From Eretmocerus hayati (taxonomy: Eukaryota; Arthropoda; Insecta; Hymenoptera; Aphelinidae): a stretch of DNA of 64,000 bases. The stretch is from contig CM056742.1 of NCBI GenBank assembly GCA_029851415.1, forward strand, positions 151,533,121 to 151,597,120, read 5' to 3'. The notes beneath the pieces are model-generated. The model had not been told where the DNA came from. It worked only from the letters and a program-made list of their open reading frames with translations, and searched no databases. This document shows, in pieces, positions 1 through 10,900 of the stretch (its first letter is position 1; the number at the start of each line of letters is the position of its first letter). Both the position numbers and the translations under genes were made by a program.

Positions 1-1918
1 ACTTCCCGAAGTTTGGGGCTCAAACCGAAGAGGTCGTAGAAAGAATCTTTACCCCACACACTTTAAAGTTTTTGAACGATCAACAATATACTTACTGTTG
101 GAATTTTTTGTGATCGGACAAGTCCCGCCAAAGTTATAGGTGATTCGCTGGAAGAATTTTTTTCCGATTTCGACATCAATTTTCGGTACAAAAAAAATTC
201 AGAATAGATCTATTTGAACTCACAAATTGATGAATTCTTTCGTGGCCTTCAAAATGCTTCTTTTCAGAATCTTCTTACGACGAAGCGTTTCGGAGTAGTC
301 GTCAATTTTGCGGCACTTTGCATGATCTATTAATTTCGACGGGTATTATCTGTATCCTTATTCGGTTGGATTGATATTGATGTCGCTCGTAAGTATGTAT
401 AATGTGAAATGAATACTCGAGAGGAATCAATTTCAAATTTTATAGGGACACCTTTTTCATTGACTTCTCGAATTTCCGCGTTTCTGCATACACACCTAAT
501 CAAAACGGCAATATACGACCCTCGATATCTGCGAAAGTTGCGAGGTGGAAGGTTACCGCGGATACTTAGAACGGCGATATACTATACGACATCGATGGAA
601 AAATATGAGATGCGTTTCAAATCGCACGTTTTTTAAAACTTTTTTTTTCAGTAAAAATATGACGTCTTGCGAAGGAATCATTGATAAAAACCGATTATTT
701 CCTATCATCTGGACGAATCACTGCAGCAGTAATTTCTTCCTAAAAAATGTAATCGAATTGAATTCGAAACAATAACATTACATTTTAACATCCTTTCAAT
801 CAGATTTCCATCGGTTCTCCTGTAAAGACAAGCTCAGATGATACAACTTTGAGTTGACATTCATTATTGGATCATTTTCAATTGTCTGTCTAGGATATGA
901 ATTTGGAGTTATTGAAAATGTGTAGGAATATCTAGATTTTAAAAAGCGCACATGAGCTTGGAGAAAATGTACCTCGAATTTGATACAAGCTGTTCGGTAC
1001 TATTGCAACATGAACTGATTCGATGAATAATGCCTTGAAAAGTTAAGACAGTCGCTGACAATACTTATCAGGATACGTGAAATTCAAATACATCCGATTT
1101 GAGTCACTGTAAGAGGCTACTTCGACATTTACTTGATGCACAAAACACCGGATGTCGGGGTTCAAAACGCGGATCGTAATTCTTGATAGAAGATGTTATT
1201 TTCGAAACCACGAACAACGAGGGACATAGATCTCCATCACAAATGCAAAAATGATACTTTTTTGAGCCAAAGGCAAAAGTTTGCTCAGGAGTGAATTGCA
1301 GCACGCGCTAGCATCGAAACATGTTCATCGTTGTCGTAAGAAAAAAAACCAAACAGGCTTCTTACTTCATCCGCAATGAAAAATTTGCTTTTCAGGAACC
1401 GAGAGCAATTCTTTGCGACCCATCAAAATAATTGAAAACAAATTAGCTCGAACTAATTTTTCATTTATCAATCCATGATCTGGAAGAGATTGCGAATAGG
1501 TATACTGTTATGGCAATAAGACTCCAATCAGAATAGAAGACGGTGAATGTATCATGAGGAGTATGCTAATTCTAACTTTTCAAGTTAAGACTAATAGTCT
1601 GTGATAGTGCGAGAATTCCAGGAAGAAAACCTCTCCATATTCATTTCCGCACACCTACCCCTCAAACCCTTAATTTTCATCAATTTACTGCTTATTATGG
1701 TATCATGGTTAGAACTAAGAATATTTATCAACGTTTACTCTGGTACACCCATGGCAAAAAATGAAAAGAATCCATGCAAATTTTCTTTGTTACACAATGT
1801 TGAATGGATCATCTTTATATCTTTTGACTACAAAACATTGCTTAGCTGAGATTGCCCTATTTTTGAGATTTAGGATTCACTGAAGAACTCGCCGTATATT
1901 GCTGTTAACTTGAAACTA
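1..1918. other. non-coding AT-rich flank
   Basis: I see no exon with plausible splice sites and no recognisable protein here. All open frames are short and do not resemble a family I know. The stretch contains ordinary AT-rich single-copy-looking DNA up to the start of the first inverted-repeat element. Confidence 0.5.
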
Positions 1919-2727
1919 CATTGAATCCTGTCTATATTGAGCACCTTCGGTCCCAAAAAATGCGCCCATTATAGGCAGGTACCCAATGTACAGAGATAGG
2001 CATTATTTTCTGGGAACTTTTTTTTGTAAACTTGAGTCATGTCATCATCGCCAGAACGACGTACACAAGTTTCTGCGGATAGATGGGTGAATTAATTTTG
2101 TAAAAACTTTTCTCTCAAGACAAACTATTTATAAAATGCTCAAGTGATCGATGAAATACTTCATAATTCTCCGTTACATACAATCCTAACTCATTGAATT
2201 CTCAGAAATGTTCAGATTTATGTCTAACTCACTTCAGCCACGAAATAAGATGCTCAAATTAATGCAAATTTCAATGAAAAGAAAGTCAATACAAACATTT
2301 TCACATGATGAATACAGGCTGCACAAGAAATACGTGAGCTCAATGATGAGAGTTTGTCAATTTTCTGCCCGATCTATCGATGAAGTCACGGATCTTGGCT
2401 TGTTTAAATTTTAGAAATAGTCTGAGAATCCCATTTTGGATCTCACTCTGCATCTCCTAAAAAACTTGAAACCATTCATGATTTTTCATGCAAGCATCAG
2501 AAGTATGCAATCAAGGGCCACCGAAATGGGTGCCCAATTTACGAAGATGATGTAACTTGCAATTGCATACATTAATAAAAGCAAATGTAGCTCAATTTAG
2601 ACAGGTGCCCAATATGCAGGCAAAATCTCCCATAAGACGAAATGTTATTCTCCCGGTTTCACCGAGAGGCGCCTAATTTCGGTAGATACCAAGGTTGCGG
2701 AGGTGCCCAATTTGACAGGATTCACTG
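1919..2727. mobile_element. TIR element with reiterated GGTGCCCAAT word
   Basis: The outer ends are imperfect inverted repeats: 1919-1946 (CATTGAATCCTGTC... ending GAGCACCT) pairs with 2701-2727 (AGGTGCCCAATTTGACAGG then ATTCACTG). The word GGTGCCCAAT recurs in the same orientation near 2530, 2606 and 2702, with a looser copy (GGTACCCAAT) near 1978. There is no transposase. Terminal repeats plus repeats of the same word inside are what a non-autonomous DNA transposon with repeated transposase-binding sites would show; that role is inferred. The superfamily cannot be named. Confidence 0.5.
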
Positions 2728-3030
2728 CGTAACTCGATTAATTTTATTCGATCGATTATGCGTAAAACACTTCTTTACGCACGGCAGTTTTCGTTCACTC
2801 TACGCCCAGTTGATCGAAAAACGTATTTCGATACTCGGGCGTGAAGTTTTTTGCTTTACTCGTGCTAATTTCGACCCTCGCCAGGGCTCAGGCCGAAAAC
2901 AATCACTCGAAATGCAAAACCAAACTTCCTACACTCGAATCGAAAATTACCATCAAGAGCAGTCCATATAAAGATATGAACAGTTCGTATATGGGTATAA
3001 TCCCGATACCTTATCCATATTTTGTATTAG

Positions 3031-3799
3031 TGCACGGAACTGACATTTGCAGTTTTTGACGTTTTTTTGTCTAGCGCGGAATCCTGATCCGATGGGACTA
3101 TATGACCTTGAAATTCGCGTTTAGATGGTTGATTTGAGTGGAAGATACCTATTCTGGAACAAATAATTTCATTTCTTCCTCTTTTTCGTGCTATTGAGTA
3201 TTCCAGGGAACAGCTTTTGGATGCACGGAACTGACATGCATGGAACTGACATTTCGCCTTAAAATTACTCGCAAAAATAACAGAGTCGACATAGAAACTT
3301 CTCCTTGTAGATTTCTTCTATTCCCACCACACTTTAGTGGAAGAAATTGTTCCCGCACAGATAAATTGACTTCTAGTGGGGTAACATGGTATGCACGGAA
3401 TTGACAAAGTTAATTAAATGGCCAATTTTCGGCTACAAATGTACATACATGCAGCACTCAAAACTTTGAAAAGGGATATTTTCCCGCACTGGGATTTGAT
3501 TATTTCAACCATTTCCTTGAAATTTCGTCCACTACAAAGTGATTTAGACTCAACCTAGCATACGCTGTGAGCATTTGAAAAAAATTTCTCATTTTTAGTG
3601 AAAATCCCATAACAAGATTGAGGCACATGGCTTGGGGACTAAACTACGAGTTCTGGACATAAAACCTATGAAAAGTGGTTGGTCTAACATATTACTTCGA
3701 GGAAAATTTTTGAGCATACCCTTAGTGACTCTTACTCCGATGCTTGTGCTGGAGGTATACGTCGATCTGCGAATGTAACAATGCACGGAACTGTCATTT
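3031..3799 (+). repeat. five direct copies of TGCACGGAACTGACATTT
   Basis: The word TGCACGGAACTGACATTT or a close variant occurs at 3031-3048, 3222-3237, 3237-3254, 3392-3406 and 3782-3799, always on the plus strand, and the second and third copies abut. Spacing is irregular (about 190, 15, 155 and 390 bp), so it is not a simple tandem repeat. I found no reverse-complement partner, so the boundaries of any host element are unknown. It could be one half of a TIR element or a decayed composite. Confidence 0.6.
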
Positions 3800-4431
3800 C
3801 GACCCTAAATGTATTTCAACAGAATACATGAAGGAAAATTTGAACGGAGTGATTTGGAGTTTGCTCGTTGAAATGAAAGGTCATAACCGGTTCCGGGTAA
3901 GTCATCGCGATCATTCTCATATGTATATGGTTAGATTTGTGTAAAAATCGCACCTTTTTTGAATTTGCGATTTGTTTTCGGGAAAATCCATGCGTTCTCA
4001 GAAAGAACTCGTAGAGACCACCAGAGACCTTTTCGTCTCAAAATGTATCGAAGGGTATGGAGAAACTCTTTCATTCCAAAAAGTTCTTTTCATTTGTTTA
4101 GGAAAATTTTTTAAAAACAATTTTTGCACCACTTTTTCAACCTTGCTCCATCGGAATTCGGATTCAGAAAATATGGAGAGGAAGTATCAAATTCTATTCG
4201 GTGACTCCGAAAATGCGAAGTGAGCCCCACAATCTGCCGGGATAATTACTAACCTCCGGCTTGACCATGTCATATCAGCATTGACATTGTCTTGGTTATC
4301 TTATTCTGTTACTTGCCGGAATATCATGTGAGCTTTACCTCCTTAAACTATGATTGAAATAAGTCTGGATAGGCACCGGGTGTTTTTTTGTCTCTCATCA
4401 TTCCAAAACCCCTTGCAATATCACTATTTCC
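3800..4431. other. non-coding spacer
   Basis: There is no supported gene or clear repeat here. The open frames are short and lack splice-site support. Confidence 0.4.
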
Positions 4432-5598
4432 ATGTATATGTTACGTGCAAAGTCCGAAATTGTGCACTCCGGGGAGTGCACAACGATGGTTTGTGCAAAG
4501 CCCGGTGGATCGGACTTTGCACAACGCGAGTTGTGCAGAGTCCGATGCATCGGGCTTTGCACATGAATTTTCTGTGCAAAGCCCGATGCATCGGACTCTG
4601 CACAACTCGCGTTGTGCAAAGTCCAATCCACCGGGCTTTGCACACAGAATCGGTCTGGGATCTGTAATTTTTAGAGGTGGGTCGGGGAATCTCTAGGAAT
4701 GATTCAAATAATGAATACAGCAGCCATGTCTCACGAGGCCAATCTCAGCAAAACTAATCTGGAATACGGAATTATGGATCGAAAAAGCACCGATTTTTAT
4801 GCCTAAAATTGATTCGATTGTGTTGAAAGATGATGGCAGTTCCATCAAGGGCGCCGTAGGCTTTAAAAATCTTATCGCGGATGTCCTGATGGTTACCAAG
4901 TGAGTTACTCCTCGCATGATTCAGGAAATTTTGATAGTTTGATGAAAATTCACGTTGAAATTTCAACGGACATGGAGGATGCCATGAGATTGAAGACGCC
5001 GTGAAAGTCGAAAATACTAGTGTAACGAGCGAAGCAACTCTCGTGTTTCGAGAATTCTGTCGTGCACGTTTGAATGAAATGATGAGAACGAATAATTTGA
5101 GAGATTTGCCCCCATGTAACCTTGAACATATTCAACATTACATGAAGTTATCCAAGCTGTATTAGCATATTTGATGATATCCTCCATGTTCGGTTCCAAT
5201 GTGAATTTTCATCGAAATATCGATTGAATCAGTGCTCCTTTGATTCATGGTTCCGTTTTCCGAACATCCCGAATCCGTCACTCTGTGATTGGCCTCGTAA
5301 GACTGACTGCTGTGAATATCATTTGAATCTTTACCACAGATTTCCCGACTCTCGTCTGAAGATTACAGAACCCAGACCGACTCTGTGTGCAAAGCCCGGT
5401 GGATCGGACTTTGCACAACGCGAGTTGTGCAGAGTCCGATGCTTCGGGCTTTGCACAGAAAATTCATGTGCAAAGCCCGATGCATCGGACTCTGCACAAC
5501 TCGCGTTGTGCAAAGTCCGATCCACCGGGCTTTGCACAAACCATCGTTGTGCACTCCCCGGAGTGCACAATTTCGGACTTTGCACGTAACATATACAT
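4432..5598. mobile_element. long-TIR foldback element with nested palindromes
   Basis: Two arms of about 260 bp (4432-4690 and 5340-5598) are inverted copies of each other, beginning ATGTATATGTTACGTGCAAA and ending with its complement. Each arm contains its own near-perfect 151-bp palindrome (4493-4643 and 5387-5537) built from the alternating words GTGCAAAGCCC, GTGCAGAGTCC and CAACGCGAGTTG, plus a smaller GTGCACTCC/GGAGTGCAC palindrome. The roughly 650-bp middle has no protein I recognise. The trinucleotide TCC flanks both ends and may be a short target duplication. This is a non-autonomous foldback-type DNA element; the superfamily is unknown. The many overlapping open frames in the arms are a by-product of the palindromes. 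Confidence 0.8.
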
Positions 5599-6385
5599 TC
5601 CATTCTTAGCACGTCTCAGTACATCCAAAACCATAGTGATAAGAACTCCACGATTTTATTCGCAATGGTTTGTTTGATCATTCTTAAGTTCGAGAAAGTG
5701 TCCCTAATGCAAAGCCTTAGAAAGAATCTGAAATATCAAAATCCCTACTCTCACCCGAGGTAATGAGTTCGTAATCAAACGTGAGCCGCATCGAGCGATC
5801 GACGAATGTGGACACTATCAGAAGATATGAGTTCCTGCTTTCAGTCGCGTGGTCTTATCTCGTATAAACGGAAGAACGAAGATTGTCGAAGATCGTCGAA
5901 ACTCTTGAAATACTTTGAGTACAATCAGCGCTGAGATGCAGAACCACCAGTCACTGAACGTCCTCGTATCATTTACATTGACATTTATTGATTTGTGCGA
6001 AGGTGACGGCCACTGATGTGCTAATCCGACCGCTTTCTCATTTGTGATAAGTGAATCTAGTTTGAAGATCAATTTTAGGCCCCTCAACTTTATCTACACT
6101 TCATTTTGGATCGTGAATCGGCGCACAGGTATGTAAGGAATTGACGTACTTTGTAAACAATCAGAGGTGTCAATTATAAGTCAGTTTCGAGCGATTTAGT
6201 TCGAACTAAACATGCCTTCATACCCATTAGAATAAAAAATGTATGCAGAACCTACCTACTGTGATACGAAAAGCGTTCGCAGGTCAGGTCTCAAGTTTGT
6301 GATTCCTAAGAGATTCAAAATGATAGATATATACCGCAATGATAGAATTAAGAAACTGAATTAAAGATTCTGCTTGTATTATCGT
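5599..6385. other. non-coding spacer
   Basis: I see no gene, repeat or regulatory structure that I can defend in this interval between two transposon-like elements. Confidence 0.4.
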
Positions 6386-7234
6386 CAACTGGGGTAACTT
6401 TGGGACCAAAATTGCCTCAAAATTGCTTTTCTTCCCTTCAAATTCGTATAACTTGTGCGTCTTATAACAGAGGCGCATTGTATATAGTCAATCGAACGTT
6501 TATTCAGCTTTCGATTGCGGTGTTTATAAAGTGCATTTGGACACTTCTAGTGGAAGATATGAGCGCTCAAAGTCGTTGTCCCGAAGTTAAACCGATTTGG
6601 GGTAACTGGGACAGCATACATTATATAGGGAATTCCACGGCTACCGTCAACAGGGGTAATTTTGGGACGAGAATCACATTGTTCTCCATAAAACTGATAC
6701 ATGTATATCTCGCACCAGTCGCATCAGAATTGCATCGTGTCTGTAGTCAATCGAAAGCTTACAGTCTCAGTTCTCGATTGACAGCTGTAAAAGTATATTC
6801 GGGCATCTTTGGTCAGATTTATTGGCGCTCAAAGTTGTGTCCCTCACTTACCCTGGTTCACAAAAGAAAACAGCATACTTTATTAGTTTTTGCGCTACGA
6901 AATGGAATTTGGGTAAAAACACATCAATGTGACGTTCGATTCGTCCAGATATTTGTCCAGGCAGGTGAAATCTAGCTCAGTTACCTTGGAGTCATCCTGC
7001 AAAGGTCGGTACCATACTCATTTTTCCGGGATACTTTGTTTTGGAATAAAAACATACTCTTGAAGAAGTCTGTTTAGAAATGAACTCACAACTGATAGAA
7101 GACCTCGCGCCGGTGTAAAACATTGCTCATGCGACCCTCAAGGGCGGAGAACCAAAGCCTCAGGATTATCTGCCTTGCTGACCACGCGTGATAATATGAT
7201 TCTTACATGGGTTGTCCCAAAGTTACCCCAGTTG
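6386..7234. mobile_element. TIR element, GGGGTAACTTTGGGAC family
   Basis: The terminal 20 bases CAACTGGGGTAACTTTGGGA at 6386 are repeated as a perfect inverted copy ending at 7234; the match runs 21 bases. The left part contains two tandem copies of a unit of about 262 bp (starts near 6386 and 6648), each with the terminal word, a hairpin module starting TCAATCGA and the word GCGCTCAAAGT. A long open frame from 6400 starts in the TIR itself at a TTG and has no recognisable domain, so I do not treat it as a gene. The element is non-autonomous and related to the one at 11578-12758. Confidence 0.75.
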
Positions 7235-7771
7235 TCAGTATTTTCTTTGCATTATAGGATTCGGAAATTTACCTAGAAACGAGCGAGAAAGTATCAAGTA
7301 CTCAACAGTATTTTGAGCTTTTTCCCAGAAAATTTTGAAAAATTCTGGATTATTTTGAAACCTGAAATCATAGCTGAGGTCTCCAACGTGTAAAAAACAT
7401 ACTTTTTCATGGGATCCAAAATTCATTTTTTCTGAATTGACATCAGCTATCGAGTTTGTTTATGTATTCGGACAAGATAAAATATTTTGATCATGATTGG
7501 CACCAAATATTTGATTTTTCTTAGTGAGTTTGACAATACAATTTTCATTTGAAATTCAGAAAAAAGTTGACGGGGTCTCGTCTAGTATATTTCTCACTTC
7601 TATCATATTTTGAGCGACTAATTCTCACATACAGCTTCATTTATAGAACACCTTCGAGACAAAATTCGTCGGAAGACGAGAGAAGTGAATACTTAAAAAT
7701 TGCTTTGTAAAATCAGTGATTGACAATTGTGTCAGATCTCGATCTAAACTAAATTTTTTCCAAATTTTCAG
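7235..7771 (+). other. upstream region / 5' intron end of the oxidase gene
   Basis: The initiator ATG at 7772 directly follows a pyrimidine-rich tract ending in TTTTCAG, so the coding region begins at a splice acceptor and a non-coding first exon must lie further upstream. I could not locate that exon or a promoter with confidence. Confidence 0.45.
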
Positions 7772-7905
7772 ATGGAGCGATTCGTTTGCATACAAGATTT
7801 CGAGGATCACGCCTTGAGAAATTTGATGCCCATTGCAAGGGACTATTACAAAAGCGGCGCTGGAGAGGAAAACACATTGAGACTGAACAGAGAAGCTTTC
7901 AGGAG
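7772..7905 (+). CDS. HAO1: oxidase exon 1 (coding)
   Basis: Encodes residues 1-44 and two bases of codon 45, from ATG after TTTTCAG to the donor AG|GTGTGC. It contains the [14 protein letters not shown] segment of the active site. Confidence 0.92.
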
Positions 7906-10900
7906 GTGTGCATAATAATTATGTAGATTAATTTAGTGTCTTTCCATGAACTTCAAGAATGTGATGATTATTCACAAATATATAAAACCGTATCGAAATT
8001 GTCAATAACATTAGATGGCGCTACATAATTCCTCTGGTTTATGATTTCGTCACGCGCTATCGATGAATACATTTGTTATACAACACCGTTATCATCTTCA
8101 GAACGTATGTTATGCGGAAATTATTAATTGTTGGGGTAATCTCATTGAGAGAGTGTCAAAATAACACGGTGAGAGTGTTGAATAATTGACGCAGCTATCA
8201 TATCTAACTCGAATTAAAGTGATTCATCATCGAGACTTATTATTGAATCAATGTCTACAGAATTTCACTTTGTTGGAGATTCCATATTTACGAGTCTTTA
8301 TTCTACTTCTAAAACTACTTTAGGTTGCGGATTCGTCCCCGTTCGTTGAGAGATGTATCTCGAAGAGACATTAGTACAACAGTATTGGGTCAAAAAGTAT
8401 CAATGCCGTTGGGAGTTTCCCCGACCGCGATGCAGAGAATGGCACATCCCGATGGTGAATGTGCCAATGCTAGAGGTACAGAATGTTTCGAATTACTTTT
8501 CACCAAAAGCTAAGATTTCATTGAATTAATAAAACCTTAATTCGTGAAAAGTTCTCGAAGTAAGAATTGTTAACTGACCAATCATTTATTGGTACACCGA
8601 TCGGTAGATAGTGCACTCCACTGCACAGCATTCAAAGCCTGTATGAATGCGGAAGTTTTGCTCTGTCACGATATCGTTGTTGACGATAAAGATATGACGA
8701 ATTCCATTACATAGTATGTACTATCTTTGGTGAAACAATTCTTTTCTTAACGGTCTTGTATTTTTAACATATTGCTTCGAACCGGTCTTCGGAAACTTAT
8801 TGTCGAATTGAATTCTTAGATTACTTCGATTCATTTGTCAAAGTGTCATGTTGTCAAATATTGATCCGATAACGAATCATGTAGTTGGAATAAGATGGTA
8901 ATTACTTTCAACATATCCTACATGAGATTTTCTGTGCAGTTTTTGACATAGTAGTAATAACTGAGTTACGATGATGGAATTATATTGATTGTGGATATCT
9001 TTTAAGCTGCTGAAAGCGCAGGCACGATTTTTATATTGTCGACAATTTCAACAAGCAGCATCGAGGAGGTTGCCGAAGCTGCACCAAAAGCTACAAAATG
9101 GTTCCAGCTGTATGTGTACAAGGACAGATTGGTGACCCTAGATTTGGTGCGCCGAGCCGAGAGATCGGGCTTCAAAGCACTTGTGCTTACAGTTGATGCA
9201 CCCATATTTGGTGACAGAAGGTCTGATATTCGCAACCGATTCGCCTTGCCCAAGCATCTCAGGTAAAACAATGAATAAAACTTACTTGTTCTATAGTATA
9301 TTCTTTCATCGCACAAATACTTAAGTATATCATTTCGATCGACTGGGATATGAAGTAATAATTCACGCCTGACAAGTCTTTTTCCTTTCCGCGAAGTCGA
9401 TTAAAAAAACGCATAGCAACTCCTTATACACTCATCAAGCTTCGCTTACGACTTCGGCTATAGACTACTACGTGAATGATCAACTTCTGTGGGATATGGA
9501 ACAAATTTAGAAAAATAACGGGAAGGAATCAGCAATGGAACCCGGAGATGATGAAAGTTAGATCTAATTGAAGGATCTCGACAAAAATAAAGACCAATGG
9601 AAATATAAAATAATTTTCTAGCTTTTTGGGCTTTCTTCACAATGACACATCAAGAATATAATCGGCTAAATTTTGCCGATTTTCACAGGCTGGCTAACTT
9701 CGAAGGGGCTCGATCCCGAGATATAAATTCCGCAAGCAACGATTCAGGCCTCAGCGAATACGTGACGAGTCAGTTCGACGACTCGCTCACCTGGCAGGAC
9801 GTCGCTTGGCTCAAGAGGTGAGCGCTTGTCTAGCAATTCTGGTAATTGCATCATCTTTCTTAGCTCCCTTTAAAACTAGATCTCTCATTCCCAGCCTTAC
9901 ATTGATCGACATAAGTTATTCTTAAAGGAAAGGGATACTGACCCTCATTGATCTGTATTTTCCAAATATATATAAGGTAAGTGTACCCAACTTGCCTCTG
10001 TACCCAACTTGCCCCCATATGCCGATCTCGGGGATGGGCACTGCTTGGCCTCCCGGCAATTTTTTTTCACGTTTGTTATGTTGAAATATGAGAAAGTGAG
10101 TAGTTTGCGTCGACCCCGAATCATTCCTGCGTTCTCCAAAAAATCTAAAGTGATTTTTCTATTTTTTGTGATTGCTTAGCTAAGAAAGCACCGAGGGAAT
10201 TGCGTTCAGTAAAATCGGTGCCAAATTCGTTGAGTTCAACCAATCTTGACGTACCTTAGCGCATTCGATTCCTTGTCTCAATACCTTCAAAATCCGCTCT
10301 TCAGGGTTGCAGAACTCTGATTTGGAGCGATTTTATGTACAAAACACGAAGATGGTTTGAGAATCAAGAAGGCCGACATCGGATTGTACCCAACATGCCC
10401 CCATATGGTTATCTCGGAAAGGCGTGCAGTATGGCTTTTTTACCACTCAGAACGTGTTTATCACGTCAAAATAGGTCGGAAACGATGTCTTGGGCCAGCT
10501 CAAAGCTACAAATGTCGCTGCACGGTGATCAAAACGGATCAAAGCGATTTTATTCACTTCATCGCCGATTTACATTGTTTTAAATGATGGGGGCAAGTTG
10601 GGTACACACTTTTGTAAACTCTCAAAAATCACCTTTTGGGAGAATTCAAACAGTTCGGCTCCACTTCATCTAAATTGGACATATCTTAGCTCATTTCAAA
10701 GGTCTTGAGACAAGCTTCAAAATGAGTTAAAGTACGTTGGAAAATATTGAGATTAGCCAGAATTATTAAGAAAATGGCTTAATGGGGGCAAGTTGGGTAC
10801 ACTGACCTTATTCTCCAAAAACACTGTATTGGCTGTTAACGATACATGGGCACAAAATAGTAGATTATGTACCGCAGTGCGTAATGTGCGGCTTTGCATC

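Noticed and set aside
4350..4696. Several overlapping open frames on both strands reading repeats such as QSPVDRTLHNASCAESDASG, mirrored at 5224-5677.
   Set aside because: They arise because the arms are GC-rich palindromes read in all frames; the same peptides appear on both strands and in both arms, with no start context or family match.
6400..6975. 191-codon plus-strand open frame.
   Set aside because: It begins at a TTG inside the terminal repeat of a transposon-like element, spans its internal tandem units and has no recognisable domain.
8580..8720. Possible extra oxidase exon in intron 2.
   Set aside because: Exons 2 and 3 join in phase at ...[14 protein letters not shown], exactly as in the family, leaving no room for another exon.
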